A stretch of DNA of 34,360 nt from Porphyromonas sp. oral taxon 278 str. W7784 (GCF_000467855.2 NZ_KI259228.1:68645-103004); one strand, 5' to 3'. Shown: positions 1 through 8,256, counted from the stretch's first letter. Made by a program: numbers and translations. Notes: generated from the letters alone by a model not told the origin.

Positions 1-150
1 TACGGTAGGTCGTCGAGACGACCTACCGTAGGGTCCGACGACGACCCACTATAGGTCACGAAGACGACCTACCATAGGTCGCCCAAGAGGGCCATCAAAG
101 TGGCCTAGAATAAGGGAGCAAAGAGGGCTAGAGCAAGGGAGCAAAGAGGC
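1..150. repeat. Family B tandem palindrome array, copy 1 (about 23-bp period)
   Basis: Palindromic units GACCTACCGTAGGGTC (20-35), GACCCACTATAGGTC (43-57) and GACCTACCATAGGTC (66-80) have centres 22-23 bp apart. The half unit at 1-11 suggests that the array continues beyond the window start. A looser dyad GGCCA-N6-TGGCC lies at 90-105. Two degenerate 23-bp units follow (105-127 and 128-150), both carrying GGGAGCAAAGAGG, which resembles the GCAAAGA spacer of copy 3. The last unit overlaps the 3' end of cls. The same family recurs at 9988-10050 and 25894-25977. Confidence 0.85.
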
Positions 151-1555
151 GCATCACCGACTCTGAGAAGCGAACGAGACGACCACGCTTCTCCCACTCC
201 TCTCGAGTGAGTAAGTGGCAGGCGCTCTTGTCCTGATCAAAGAGGGTGGTCAGACGCTTGGTGATCCCTGGGTCATAGACGAAGCCCGAGATCTCGAAAT
301 TATGTTCGAGGCTACGAAAGTCCATGTTCGCCGACCCGATCGAAGCAATGCGGTCATCGACCATGAGGAGCTTAGAGTGGAGGAAGCCCTCTCGGTACTG
401 GTAGATCTTCACCCCAGCCTCGAGGAGCTGGGAGAGGTACGAATTGGCAGCAAAGGTCGTCAGGCGTGAGTCGGTACGCTCGGGGAGCATCAGTTCGACC
501 TCGACCCCAGCAAGGGCGGAGGTGATGATCGCATTGTTGAGGTTCTCCGTGGGTAGGAAGTAAGGCGTCTGGATGCAGATACGCTCACTTGCTCGAGAGA
601 TCATATAGATAATCGCCTGCTCGAGGGTACGCCAGTGGCTGATGGGACCACCCTGCACGAACTGCACCGAGGGTGAATACTCGTTGGGCAGGACCGATGG
701 GTCGAAGTAGCGATCCATGTTCACGACCTTGCGTGAGACAGCATACCAGTCGACGAGGAAGGAGCCTTGCAAGCCCGCCACAGCTACCCCAGTCAGGCGG
801 AAGTGGGTATCACGCCACATCCCGAGCTCCGTCCCTGTGAGGTAGCGCTGAGCGAAGTTCATCCCCCCGACATAGCCTACAGAGCCATCGATGACGACGA
901 TCTTGCGGTGATTGCGGTAGTTCACCGTCGTGGAGAGAAGGGGGAAGGCTACCCGCATGAAGGCGTAGACCTGTATCCCCGCTGCCCGCATACGCTTCCA
1001 GTAGGAGGCGGGGACATTGTAGGAGCCCAGATGGTCGTAGATGATGCGTACGGTGACACCCTCATCTGCCTTCCGGATGAGGAGCTCCGTGAGGCGGTCG
1101 AGGACCTCATCAGCAGCGAAGATATAGGCCTGTAGATGGATGTACTCCTCGGCTTGCTCTAGGTCTTGGAAGAGAGCCTCGTACATGTCCCTCCCCCAAG
1201 CATAGATATCCAGCGTCTGGAGCTGCAGTAGAGGGCTCTCCGAATTCCTAAGGAGGAGCTCGATGAGGCGTTGGTTCTCCTCGGTAGCTTGGCGCTTCTT
1301 CTGCAGATGCTTCGGTAGGGAGAGGAGCTGAGGCTTGCGCATCAGGCGCTGATAGAAGCGTCTATTGATGCTATGCAGACGCCTCTGATCCTGCCCGAAG
1401 ACGATGTACACCATGATCCCGAAGACGGGGACGAGCCCGACGATGAGGATCCAAGCAGAGGCCTTGAGCGGATTGCGATTCTCGCTCAAGACAGTCCCCA
1501 TGACCCCTAGGACCGTGAGGACATAGGCGATGAGTAGCCAAGAGGAGAATGCCAT
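128..1555 (-). CDS. cls: Cardiolipin synthase (phospholipase D superfamily)
   Basis: Joins two phosphatidylglycerol molecules into cardiolipin and glycerol at the cytoplasmic membrane. The 475-residue length is normal for ClsA-type enzymes. Two N-terminal membrane segments (about residues 5-23 and 32-52) precede two phospholipase D domains. Each domain has a complete HxKx4D motif: H216, K218, D223 and H393, K395, D400. The ATG at 1553-1555 is used, and no in-frame ATG upstream was seen. It is the last gene of a minus-strand run that starts at the promoter at 4976-4983, 56 bp after the Rieske-like lipoprotein. The final codons (RLFAPLL plus stop) lie inside a 23-bp repeat unit, so the very C-terminus appears to be repeat-derived. 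Assignment to the cls family is secure; the exact Cls subtype is not. Confidence 0.95.
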   Translation of the reverse strand: MAFSSWLLIAYVLTVLGVMGTVLSENRNPLKASAWILIVGLVPVFGIMVYIVFGQDQRRLHSINRRFYQRLMRKPQLLSLPKHLQKKRQATEENQRLIELLLRNSESPLLQLQTLDIYAWGRDMYEALFQDLEQAEEYIHLQAYIFAADEVLDRLTELLIRKADEGVTVRIIYDHLGSYNVPASYWKRMRAAGIQVYAFMRVAFPLLSTTVNYRNHRKIVVIDGSVGYVGGMNFAQRYLTGTELGMWRDTHFRLTGVAVAGLQGSFLVDWYAVSRKVVNMDRYFDPSVLPNEYSPSVQFVQGGPISHWRTLEQAIIYMISRASERICIQTPYFLPTENLNNAIITSALAGVEVELMLPERTDSRLTTFAANSYLSQLLEAGVKIYQYREGFLHSKLLMVDDRIASIGSANMDFRSLEHNFEISGFVYDPGITKRLTTLFDQDKSACHLLTREEWEKRGRLVRFSESVMRLFAPLL

Positions 1556-1611
1556 ACGAGAAGACCTGAGGAGGGTGGATGAAGAGGGAGGCGGGTGAGG
1601 GGGAAGGGGCG

Positions 1612-2058
1612 CTAGTTGGTGATGAGGAGCTTAGCCTGCCCCTCGAGGCGCACCGCACGATAGCGCCGGAGAGGACTACGAGCGATGCCCGAGGTCGGTC
1701 GTCCCGTACCCGAGAGGATGTCGAAGTGGCTCTCACACTTCGGACAGCGGAGCTCTAGCCCCGAAAGCTCTAGCCTGACCCAGGGATAGGGCTCCACGGG
1801 ACAGGCTAGATCGAAGGCGTAGTATTCCTCTCGCTCGAGGGCATGCACCAGGGCGAGGCCTCGAGCCCCAACACGCATCGCCTCGAACTCCGATCGTGGG
1901 ACGAGGACGATCCCACCCGGACTCTGGAGCGGTCGGTACTGAGGGAGCTGGAGGGCTACCTCATAGTAGACAGGGGCAGGGGGGATGGGCGACTCCGTAG
2001 AGCCTCCACAGGCTGAGAGCATGAGGAGCGAGAGTAACCCAGATATGAGCCTTCGCAT
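1612..2058 (-). CDS. Lipoprotein with a Rieske-like domain lacking the standard ligands
   Basis: A 148-residue predicted lipoprotein. Residues 1-16 are a signal peptide and the lipobox LSAC places the lipidated cysteine at C17. The C-terminal half has the Rieske [2Fe-2S] layout: C86, then C105-P-K-C108, then HFDILSGTGR and SPLRRY, matching the usual C-P-C-H-G-S-x-F-D ... P-L-x-x-Y ending. In a true Rieske domain the motifs are CxH and CxxH. Here V88 stands where the first His should be and C108 where the second should be; H111 is nearby. It may have lost its cluster or may bind metal differently. It lies between the SRPBCC gene and cls in the same run. Partner and substrate are unknown. Lipidation is well supported; the Rieske fold is a motif-based inference. 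Confidence 0.75.
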   Translation of the reverse strand: MRRLISGLLSLLMLSACGGSTESPIPPAPVYYEVALQLPQYRPLQSPGGIVLVPRSEFEAMRVGARGLALVHALEREEYYAFDLACPVEPYPWVRLELSGLELRCPKCESHFDILSGTGRPTSGIARSPLRRYRAVRLEGQAKLLITN

Positions 2059-2114
2059 GAACTATGAGGAGAGGGGATGGATGTGAAGGCTCCTCCACTG
2101 GAGCGGGAGAGGCC

Positions 2115-2540
2115 CTAGTCGTTGTAGGGGATCATGGTGAGCATCTCGGCGAGCTTCTCAATGCCGTCATTGAGCTTGCTCCCGATCATCTTACGCATGA
2201 AGAAGTTCAGATCCGCCCTGAGCGTCAGGCGAAGACGAGTATCGCCGTACGAAGGCTCCAGAAGCTGGATCCAAAGGGTGAGGTCGATAGGCGACTGGTC
2301 CGTGGCTAGCTTGATCGTCCCCTCGGGCTCACGCTCGATGATACGCAGGACGATACGTCCAGCACCTGGGATGACGAAGGCACAGCTATCTCGGTCAATA
2401 GGCTCGATCGTGATCTTCTCCCGAGCTTCTTCGGGGAGGCGCTCCTGCACGGAGGCTAGACCGCTGAGGTCAGAGAGACGGGTGTAGACACGTGTACGAG
2501 GGGCAGCGATGGCCTTGATCGAGCTGGTATAGTCACTCAT
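2115..2540 (-). CDS. SRPBCC-family protein (START/polyketide-cyclase fold)
   Basis: A 141-residue protein beginning MSDYTSSIKAI. The pattern resembles small SRPBCC proteins: an N-terminal strand with VYTRLSDLSGL, a middle acidic strand region, and a long C-terminal helix (DGIEKLAEMLTMI). Such proteins enclose a hydrophobic ligand, unknown here. An in-frame ATG at 2625-2627 would extend it by 29 residues, but that extension overlaps the end of pyrE and does not look like part of the fold, so the ATG at 2538-2540 was chosen, 47 bp after pyrE. In my recollection small SRPBCC proteins often follow pyrE in Bacteroidales. The function is not known, and no catalytic residues can be named. Confidence 0.85.
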   Translation of the reverse strand: MSDYTSSIKAIAAPRTRVYTRLSDLSGLASVQERLPEEAREKITIEPIDRDSCAFVIPGAGRIVLRIIEREPEGTIKLATDQSPIDLTLWIQLLEPSYGDTRLRLTLRADLNFFMRKMIGSKLNDGIEKLAEMLTMIPYND

Positions 2541-2587
2541 TAGGGTAGAGAAGGGATAAGGGAGGTGAAGAGGATGAATCGTACGGG

Positions 2588-3232
2588 TTACTTCTTGCCC
2601 GTCCAGGTAGCTGGAGACTTGCGCCACTCCTTGAGGAGGGCTTCGTCGTCTGCAGAGATATAGCCCGTAGCGAGCGCCTGACGGATCACAGCATCGTAGT
2701 GGCTGAGGGTGACGAGGCGGACCTGAGCCTCCTCGAAGGCTTCCTCAGCCTGGGGGAACCCGTGGGTATAGACTGCGACCATCCCGAGGACAGAGCATCC
2801 TGCTCGGCGGATAGCATCTACGGCCTTGAGGCTACTCCCGCCCGTAGAGATCAGATCCTCTACGACGAGGACACGACTCCCAGTAGGGAGCTCTCCTTCG
2901 ATCTGATTACCCATACCATGATCCTTAGCCACAGGACGGACGTAGACGAAGGGTAGACCGAGCAGATCAGCCACCAGCGCTCCCTGAGCAATAGCTCCAG
3001 TAGCGACTCCAGCGATGACGTCAGGTGTGTCGAACTCACGACGGATAGCCTCCGCCAGCTCCGTCTTGATCAGGGTACGGACGTCAGGGTAAGAGAGCGT
3101 GACCCGATTGTCACAATAGATGGGGGACTTCCATCCCGAAGCCCAAGTGAAGGGAGCCTCAGGCTGGAGCTTCACGGCCTTGACCTTGAGGAGGGCTTCA
3201 GCGACACGTTCTTGCGTGGAGATTGTGCTCAT
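2588..3232 (-). CDS. pyrE: Orotate phosphoribosyltransferase
   Basis: Makes orotidine 5'-phosphate from orotate and PRPP in de novo pyrimidine synthesis, in the cytoplasm. The 214-residue length is normal. The PRPP-binding loop VLVVEDLISTGGS is at residues 121-133. The mobile catalytic loop at about 99-113 carries R99, K103 and H105, as expected for the family. The N-terminal WASGWKSPIYCDNR segment is also typical. The gene follows the omega-amidase by 30 bp and precedes the SRPBCC gene. No other pyrimidine gene is in the window, so the neighbours do not form a pyr operon. Confidence 0.97.
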   Translation of the reverse strand: MSTISTQERVAEALLKVKAVKLQPEAPFTWASGWKSPIYCDNRVTLSYPDVRTLIKTELAEAIRREFDTPDVIAGVATGAIAQGALVADLLGLPFVYVRPVAKDHGMGNQIEGELPTGSRVLVVEDLISTGGSSLKAVDAIRRAGCSVLGMVAVYTHGFPQAEEAFEEAQVRLVTLSHYDAVIRQALATGYISADDEALLKEWRKSPATWTGKK

Positions 3233-3262
3233 AGAGATGATTATTTAGTAGAAGGGTGAGAC

Positions 3263-4060
3263 TTAGAGATGTAGGGTGAAGGGGTCGGCATCTGCCCAGA
3301 CGGGGAACTTCTCCCGAAGGTCACGTAGGCTCTCGTAGTCGAGGGTAGCCGAGATCACTTCCTCGGCACCTTCCTGCGCCTCGGAGAGGGGAATACCCCG
3401 AGCATTGACGATAGCCGAGTCACCCGTATAGACCAGATGCTGGGGATCTTCGCCTACCCGATTGACACCGATGGCGTAGCTGAGGTTCTCCATAGCCCGA
3501 GCCCTGAGGAGGGTGCGGAAGACCTCCCGACGTGGGCGAGGCCAATTGGCTACAGCGATGAGGATATCATACTCATTGGAGACATTGCGACACCAGACAG
3601 GGAAGCGCATATCGTAGCAGATGACGGGGAGGATACGCCAGCCTCTAAACGTGAAGATACTACGTGATCGGGCGGGTGAGACGAACTCCTTCTCCCCTCC
3701 TGGAGCGAAGAGATGACGCTTAGCCTGGAGCTGTACCTGACCATCGGGCTCGAAGAGGAAGAAGAGATTGTGCACCTCCTCCCCTACCCGACTCAGGTAG
3801 CTCCCCGAGAGGGCTACCTCGTACTTCTTAGCTAGCCCCAGCAGGAAGTGATAGACCTCTCCCTGCTCTGTATCTGCTAGTAGAGCGGCTTCCGAAGAGA
3901 AACCCGTCGTGATCGTCTCAGGGAAGATGATGAGGTCGGCTCCTGTAGCGTGCGTCTGGACGATGTGCTCTATGTACTCGAGGTTAGTAGCGACATCATT
4001 CCATGCGATGCTACACTGCACGGCGCTCACACGTAGAGGCTCGGGATGGGTCATACTCAT
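3263..4060 (-). CDS. Omega-amidase / nitrilase-superfamily carbon-nitrogen hydrolase
   Basis: A 265-residue nitrilase-superfamily enzyme with the full triad: E48 (IIFPETIT), K114 (QAKRHLF) and C148 (VICYDMRFP). The MRFPVW context after the cysteine resembles the YafV/Nit2 omega-amidase branch, which clears alpha-ketoglutaramate and alpha-ketosuccinamate left by glutamine and asparagine transaminases. The substrate is inferred from subfamily resemblance. Two ATGs lie six bases apart (4058-4060 and 4052-4054), and either could start the protein. The stop of the upstream acyltransferase gene is only 5 bp away, so translation may be coupled. Confidence 0.9.
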   Translation of the reverse strand: MSMTHPEPLRVSAVQCSIAWNDVATNLEYIEHIVQTHATGADLIIFPETITTGFSSEAALLADTEQGEVYHFLLGLAKKYEVALSGSYLSRVGEEVHNLFFLFEPDGQVQLQAKRHLFAPGGEKEFVSPARSRSIFTFRGWRILPVICYDMRFPVWCRNVSNEYDILIAVANWPRPRREVFRTLLRARAMENLSYAIGVNRVGEDPQHLVYTGDSAIVNARGIPLSEAQEGAEEVISATLDYESLRDLREKFPVWADADPFTLHL

Positions 4061-4065
4061 AGATC

Positions 4066-4611
4066 TTAGGGGGTGAACTTCTCAGGGTACTTGGCCTGAG
4101 AGCTGTCGTAGCGACTACGGATGGCAGATAGATCCTGCTCGAGGTCGCCCGTGGGATGGAAGACCTCGAAGATACCTAGCTCCTTCTTCTTGTAGTCGAT
4201 GACGGCCAGCTCGATGGGAAGGCCTGCTGCCACAGCGATGTGGTAGAAGCCACTCTTCCACTTCTCCCCACGGGAGCGCGTCCCCTCAGGGGTGATGGCG
4301 ATGTGCATCTGCCCCCGCTCGGAGAGGAGGCGCTGGATACGCTCCACCGTCTGGCTACGCTCCTTGCGGTTGACGGGGATACCTCCCAGAGCACGGAAGA
4401 GCGAGCCTAGAGGGAAGAAGAACCATTCGCTCTTCATCAGGAAGCCCGACTGGAAGCCCGAAGCCCACGAGTAGAGTAGCCCAAGAAGGAAGTCATGATT
4501 GCTCGTATGGGGGGCGACACAGATGATGCTCCCCTGAGGCTGCTCTGCGGGGCGAGGAAGGATCTTCCAGCCAAGGAGGCGGAGCAGACACTGAGCTATT
4601 TTCTTACGCAA
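4066..4611 (-). CDS. 1-acyl-glycerol-3-phosphate acyltransferase-like protein (PlsC superfamily), TTG start
   Basis: A 181-residue acyltransferase. The catalytic Hx4D motif is H35-TSNH-D40, and the phosphate-binding EGTR motif is at residues 109-112 within ITPEGTRSRG. The protein is shorter than typical PlsC and resembles compact Bacteroidota members that may acylate lysophospholipid or another lipid acceptor; the acceptor is unknown. The start is TTG at 4611-4609, giving MRKKIAQCLLRLLGWK. The frame is closed by the stop of the preceding gene ten codons upstream, and there is no in-frame ATG before the catalytic motif, so TTG is the only reasonable choice. It sits in the 4932-128 run, whose last gene (cls) also acts on phospholipid. 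Confidence 0.9.
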   Translation of the reverse strand: MRKKIAQCLLRLLGWKILPRPAEQPQGSIICVAPHTSNHDFLLGLLYSWASGFQSGFLMKSEWFFFPLGSLFRALGGIPVNRKERSQTVERIQRLLSERGQMHIAITPEGTRSRGEKWKSGFYHIAVAAGLPIELAVIDYKKKELGIFEVFHPTGDLEQDLSAIRSRYDSSQAKYPEKFTP

Positions 4612-4638
4612 TGCTTTAGTTGTTTTAGGTCGGTGAGA

Positions 4639-4932
4639 TTAGAGATCCTCGACGAACTGGTCGAGACGCTCTGAGAAACTCATAAGCGCCGTAGCGATAT
4701 GGCTCCTCAGACCTCGATAGTAGGCCTTCACGAGCTTGGGGTTATCCTTGCCATCGGGGTGATCTACCCGACGCAGGGTGTCGTCTGTGAAGACCATGAG
4801 GTCATCCATCAGATCCTCGATCTCCGTCTCCATCGCTTCGCTACTGGAGACTGCACGAATGATCAAAGCTTCGTCGAAGAGGCGCATCACCTCTGCGATA
4901 ATGATCTTCTTTAGATACCGTTGACTAGCCAT
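4639..4932 (-). CDS. Conserved small helical protein of unknown function
   Basis: A 97-residue protein that I cannot assign to a function. It appears wholly helical, with repeated acidic and hydrophobic spacing (EIEDLMDDLMVFTDD in the middle and FSERLDQFVEDL at the end), and has no signal peptide, membrane segment or cysteine. It is the first gene of the seven-gene minus-strand run; a TAnnTTTG box lies about 44 bp upstream of its ATG. It ends 27 bp before the TTG start of the acyltransferase gene. The clean start, promoter placement and in-register spacing support a real gene. Confidence 0.8.
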   Translation of the reverse strand: MASQRYLKKIIIAEVMRLFDEALIIRAVSSSEAMETEIEDLMDDLMVFTDDTLRRVDHPDGKDNPKLVKAYYRGLRSHIATALMSFSERLDQFVEDL

Positions 4933-4975
4933 ACTTGATTATAGGTGAGGGAAGAGACTCCCATAGGTATACACA

Positions 4976-4983
4976 CAAAGATA
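4976..4983 (-). promoter_or_regulatory. Promoter -7 box TATCTTTG for the 4932-128 gene run
   Basis: Read on the minus strand the sequence is TATCTTTG, an exact match to the Bacteroidota -7 consensus TAnnTTTG. It lies about 44 bp before the ATG at 4932, between the UPF0126 stop and this gene. No clear TTG -33 element was seen at the expected distance. Confidence 0.7.
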
Positions 4984-5001
4984 ATGGATTCGCTGTGACA
5001 C

Positions 5002-5676
5002 TTACCTACCGCCCTTCTCCTCCTCACTTCGGAGGACCGACTGGGGGTTGAACGTAGGGAGCTGGATATGTAGCACGACAGCCAGCACTCGGGCGATAAA
5101 GACCGAGATGGCGGAGATGAACTGCACCCATTCAATGGCCATACCCGTATAGCGTCCCAGAAGGACATAGACGATCGCCCCGAGGACACATGCCGAGGCA
5201 TAGAAGTCGGTACGGAAGATCAGCGGGGTCTCATTGATCAGCACGTCACGGAGGAGCCCACCGAAGGAGCCGGTGATCGTGCCCATGATGATCGCTACCC
5301 ACCAAGGGAAGTCGGCTGCGTAAGACTTAGCCACCCCTACCACGACGAAGAGCCCGAGGCCCACGGCATCGAAGAAGAAGAGCGAGTGATTGAGCCGTAC
5401 GACCTGACGGCGGAAGACGATGGTGAAGATCAGCCCCAGAGCCGTGATGATCAGGTAGGAGGGCTGTACGAGCCAGAAGGGCTTGATGTCAAGGAGGATG
5501 TCACGGACCGTCCCTCCACCTACGGCGGTGACGAAGCCGATGACGTAGGCGCCGAACCAGTCGAAGCCCTTCCCCGCTGCGAGTCGGATACCACTGATCG
5601 CAAAGGCCAGGGTACCCAGGTAGTCACACCAGTTGACGAAGTCACTGACATTGACGATCTGAGAGAACTGCATCAT
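5002..5676 (-). CDS. TRIC-type cation channel-like membrane protein (UPF0126/YicG)
   Basis: A 224-residue inner-membrane protein built from two tandem copies of the UPF0126 (glycine-rich) domain. Each copy carries the hallmark GGGxxRD segment: AVGGGTVRDILLD in the first half and GSFGGLLRDVLIN in the second. About seven membrane helices are expected. Prokaryotic TRIC proteins form trimeric monovalent-cation channels, so K+ or Na+ movement is the best guess; YicG has also been suggested as a transporter. Two adjacent ATGs (5674-5676 and 5671-5673) are possible starts. It follows panB by 17 bp and is probably co-transcribed with it. Confidence 0.92.
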   Translation of the reverse strand: MMQFSQIVNVSDFVNWCDYLGTLAFAISGIRLAAGKGFDWFGAYVIGFVTAVGGGTVRDILLDIKPFWLVQPSYLIITALGLIFTIVFRRQVVRLNHSLFFFDAVGLGLFVVVGVAKSYAADFPWWVAIIMGTITGSFGGLLRDVLINETPLIFRTDFYASACVLGAIVYVLLGRYTGMAIEWVQFISAISVFIARVLAVVLHIQLPTFNPQSVLRSEEEKGGR

Positions 5677-5693
5677 GCTTAGCGCTCCTCGTA

Positions 5694-6512
5694 TTAGTAG
5701 GACTCCGACTCTGAGGGGAAGCTACGCTCCTTCACCGCCGTGATATAGTCACCGACGGCTCCCTTGATCAGGTCGCCCAGCTGAGCAAAGCGACGAAGGA
5801 ACTTCGGAGAGAAGCTATCCTCCATCCCGAGCATATCCTGCGAGACCAAGACCTGCCCATCGACCCCGCTCCCCGCTCCGATACCGATGACGGGGATACG
5901 AAGAGCCTCCGCCACACGAGTCGCTACCTCAGCAGGTACCTTCTCAAGGACGAGGGCACAGCAGCCCGACTGCTCTAGCCCAAGAGCTTGCTGATAGAGT
6001 CGGTCAGCAGCCTCCCCTTCCTTAGCTTGGAGGCCATAACCTCCGAGCTGATGGACGGACTGAGGGGTCAGCCCCAGATGCCCTACTACAGGTATACCCG
6101 AGGCTACGAGACGCTGGATGGTGGAGAAGAGATGCGCTCCGCCTTCGAGCTTCACAGCATCAGCTCCCGTCTCCTTCATGATACGGACAGCCGAAGAGAG
6201 GGCTGTCTCCTCACTGATCTGATAGCTCCCGAAGGGCATATCGACCACGACGAAGGCACGCCGAGCTCCACGCACGACACAGGAGCCGTGGTAGATCATC
6301 TGATCGAGGGTGATGGGTAGGGTCGTGGTGTGCCCTGCCATCACATTGGCGGCAGAGTCTCCGACGAGGAGGATATCTATACCTGCTGCATCCAGCAGAC
6401 GAGCCATCGTATAGTCGTAGGCGGTAAGCATCGTGATCGGCTCACGCTGGGCCTTCATAGCTGCCAGACGAAGGGTCGTGACCTTCTTCGTCTCAGGCTG
6501 GTGTTGAGACAC
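5694..6512 (-). CDS. panB: 3-methyl-2-oxobutanoate hydroxymethyltransferase
   Basis: Transfers a hydroxymethyl group from 5,10-methylene-tetrahydrofolate to alpha-ketoisovalerate, giving ketopantoate, the first committed step to pantothenate and CoA. The 272-residue length is normal. Visible family residues are the metal ligands in VGDSAANV (D52), VDMPFGSY (D91) and KLEGG (E123), substrate-contact K121, and the general base E190 in LEKVPAEV. It lies downstream of guaA on the minus strand, separated by 135 bp containing a hairpin (6537-6583), so read-through from guaA may be reduced. No other pan genes are nearby. Confidence 0.97.
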   Translation of the reverse strand: MSQHQPETKKVTTLRLAAMKAQREPITMLTAYDYTMARLLDAAGIDILLVGDSAANVMAGHTTTLPITLDQMIYHGSCVVRGARRAFVVVDMPFGSYQISEETALSSAVRIMKETGADAVKLEGGAHLFSTIQRLVASGIPVVGHLGLTPQSVHQLGGYGLQAKEGEAADRLYQQALGLEQSGCCALVLEKVPAEVATRVAEALRIPVIGIGAGSGVDGQVLVSQDMLGMEDSFSPKFLRRFAQLGDLIKGAVGDYITAVKERSFPSESESY

Positions 6513-6536
6513 TTCTTTTAGTTATTGGTTGAGGAT

Positions 6537-6583
6537 AAGCCACCACCTCGCACCCCCGAGAGCGGGGCAGGAGGTGATGGCTT
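6537..6583 (-). terminator. Hairpin between guaA and panB (possible terminator or attenuator)
   Basis: AAGCCACCACCTC (6537-6549) pairs with GAGGTGATGGCTT (6571-6583) with one mismatch, and an inner CCCC/GGGG stem lies inside. It is downstream of guaA on the minus strand and 25 bp before the panB ATG. No U-run follows, so termination is uncertain; it could instead act as a processing or stability element. Confidence 0.55.
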
Positions 6584-6647
6584 GGTGATGATTAATTCTG
6601 GATAGTTGAGGCAGGTGATGCGTGGTCTTGGGTGCACAGAGAGTGAT

Positions 6648-8168
6648 TTACTCCCATTCGATGGTGCTGGGTGGCTTGGAGGAAATGTCGTAGACGACAC
6701 GGTTCACTCCCTTGACCTTATTGATGATCTCATTGGACACCTTAGCTAGGAACTCATAGGGAAGGTGTGCCCAGTCTGCACTCATCGCATCGGTGCTGGT
6801 GACAGCACGTAGGGCGATCGTATAGTCGTAGGTACGCTCATCGCCCATGACTCCGACAGAGCGGATAGGGAGGAGGATCGTACCAGCCTGCCATACATCG
6901 TCATAGAGCCCCCATTCACGCATCATAGACATGTAGATATCATCTGCATTCTGGAGGATCTCTATCTTCTCAGCCGTGATCTCTCCGAGGATACGGATAC
7001 CCAGCCCTGGACCAGGGAAGGGCTGACGCTTGATCAGGTGGGGCTGCATACCCATCTCGAGACCCACACGGCGTACTTCGTCCTTGAAGAGCAGTCTGAG
7101 CGGCTCGACGAGACGGAGCTTCATACGCTCAGGTAGCCCACCTACATTGTGGTGGCTCTTGATGACCGTCCCCGTGATGCTGAGTGACTCGATGACATCA
7201 GGGTAGATCGTACCCTGCCCGAGCCACTTGATATCGGTGAGCTTGTGCGCCTCCTCATCGAAGACCTCGATGAAGCCTCGACCGATGATCTTACGCTTCT
7301 CCTCGGGATCGGTGACCCCCTTGAGTGCCGTGAGGAACTTCTCCCGAGCATTCACACCGATGACGTTGAGCCCTAGGTGCTCGTAGTCACGGAGGACATT
7401 CTCATACTCGTTCTTGCGGAGTAGACCATGATCGACGAAGATACAGGTCAGGTTCTTACCGATCGCCTTGTGTAGCAGGACTGCCGTCACAGAGGAGTCT
7501 ACCCCACCCGAGAGAGCGAGGATGACCTTGTCATCTCCTAGCTGTGCCTTCAGCTCAGCTACAGTGCTCTCGACGAAGGAGGCAGGTGACCAATTGCCAC
7601 GGATACCCGTCACCGTGAGGAAATTCCCTAGGATCTTCAGCCCCTCTTCGGAGTGATAAGCCTCGGGGTGGAACTGTACCCCCCAAGTCTTCTCCCCATC
7701 GATGCGGAAGGCAGCAGCCTCTACATCCTCCGTGCTAGCGACGATACGGAAGCCCTTAGAGAGCTCTGTGATGGTATCTCCATGCGACATCCATACCGTG
7801 CTACCGGAGCTAACCCCTTCCATCAGAGCATCATGCTCATGACGGATGGAGAGGTGAGCACGTCCATACTCACGGCTATCGCTGGGCTCTACACGACCTC
7901 CCGCCTGATGAACTAGGCTCTGAGCTCCGTAGCAGATACCCAAGAGAGGGAGCTTGCCTCTCAGGGAAGATAGATCGACCTTGAAGGCCTCCTGATCATA
8001 GACTGAGTACGGGCTACCTGAGAGGATCACCCCTGCCACGCCCGTGAGATCCTCGGGGAGCTTGTTGTATGGGATGATCTCGCAGTAGGTATTCAGTTCG
8101 CGAAGGCGTCGCCCGATGAGCTGAGTCGTCTGCGAACCAAAGTCAAGGATGAGTATCTTCTCCTGCAT
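6648..8168 (-). CDS. guaA: GMP synthase (glutamine-hydrolysing)
   Basis: Converts XMP to GMP using glutamine and ATP. The 506-residue length fits the fused two-domain form. The N-terminal glutamine amidotransferase domain has the triad C79 (LLGICYGAQ), H167 and E169 (VQFHPEA). The ATP-pyrophosphatase domain begins with the PP-loop SGGVDSS (220-226), and the C-terminal dimerisation domain ends in the conserved KPPSTIEWE. The ATG at 8166-8168 is preceded by a TATCTTTG promoter box about 46 bp upstream. It is the first gene of the guaA-panB-UPF0126 group. Confidence 0.98.
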   Translation of the reverse strand: MQEKILILDFGSQTTQLIGRRLRELNTYCEIIPYNKLPEDLTGVAGVILSGSPYSVYDQEAFKVDLSSLRGKLPLLGICYGAQSLVHQAGGRVEPSDSREYGRAHLSIRHEHDALMEGVSSGSTVWMSHGDTITELSKGFRIVASTEDVEAAAFRIDGEKTWGVQFHPEAYHSEEGLKILGNFLTVTGIRGNWSPASFVESTVAELKAQLGDDKVILALSGGVDSSVTAVLLHKAIGKNLTCIFVDHGLLRKNEYENVLRDYEHLGLNVIGVNAREKFLTALKGVTDPEEKRKIIGRGFIEVFDEEAHKLTDIKWLGQGTIYPDVIESLSITGTVIKSHHNVGGLPERMKLRLVEPLRLLFKDEVRRVGLEMGMQPHLIKRQPFPGPGLGIRILGEITAEKIEILQNADDIYMSMMREWGLYDDVWQAGTILLPIRSVGVMGDERTYDYTIALRAVTSTDAMSADWAHLPYEFLAKVSNEIINKVKGVNRVVYDISSKPPSTIEWE

Positions 8169-8213
8169 AGTTATTTAGGACTTGTCATTATTTACGTAGT
8201 GGTTCAATCCAGG

Positions 8214-8221
8214 GCAAAGAT
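8214..8221 (-). promoter_or_regulatory. Promoter -7 box TATCTTTG for guaA
   Basis: Exact TAnnTTTG match on the minus strand, 46 bp upstream of the guaA ATG. The bases before it (CCCTAGACTAAATACGGG, as plus strand) show no good -33 TTG. Confidence 0.7.
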
Positions 8222-8256
8222 ACGAATTACCCTAGACTAAATACGGGTAGATACAG

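Noticed and set aside
2541-2627. 29-residue N-terminal extension of the SRPBCC gene
   Set aside because: It overlaps pyrE and lacks fold character; the ATG at 2538-2540 gives a normal-length protein.
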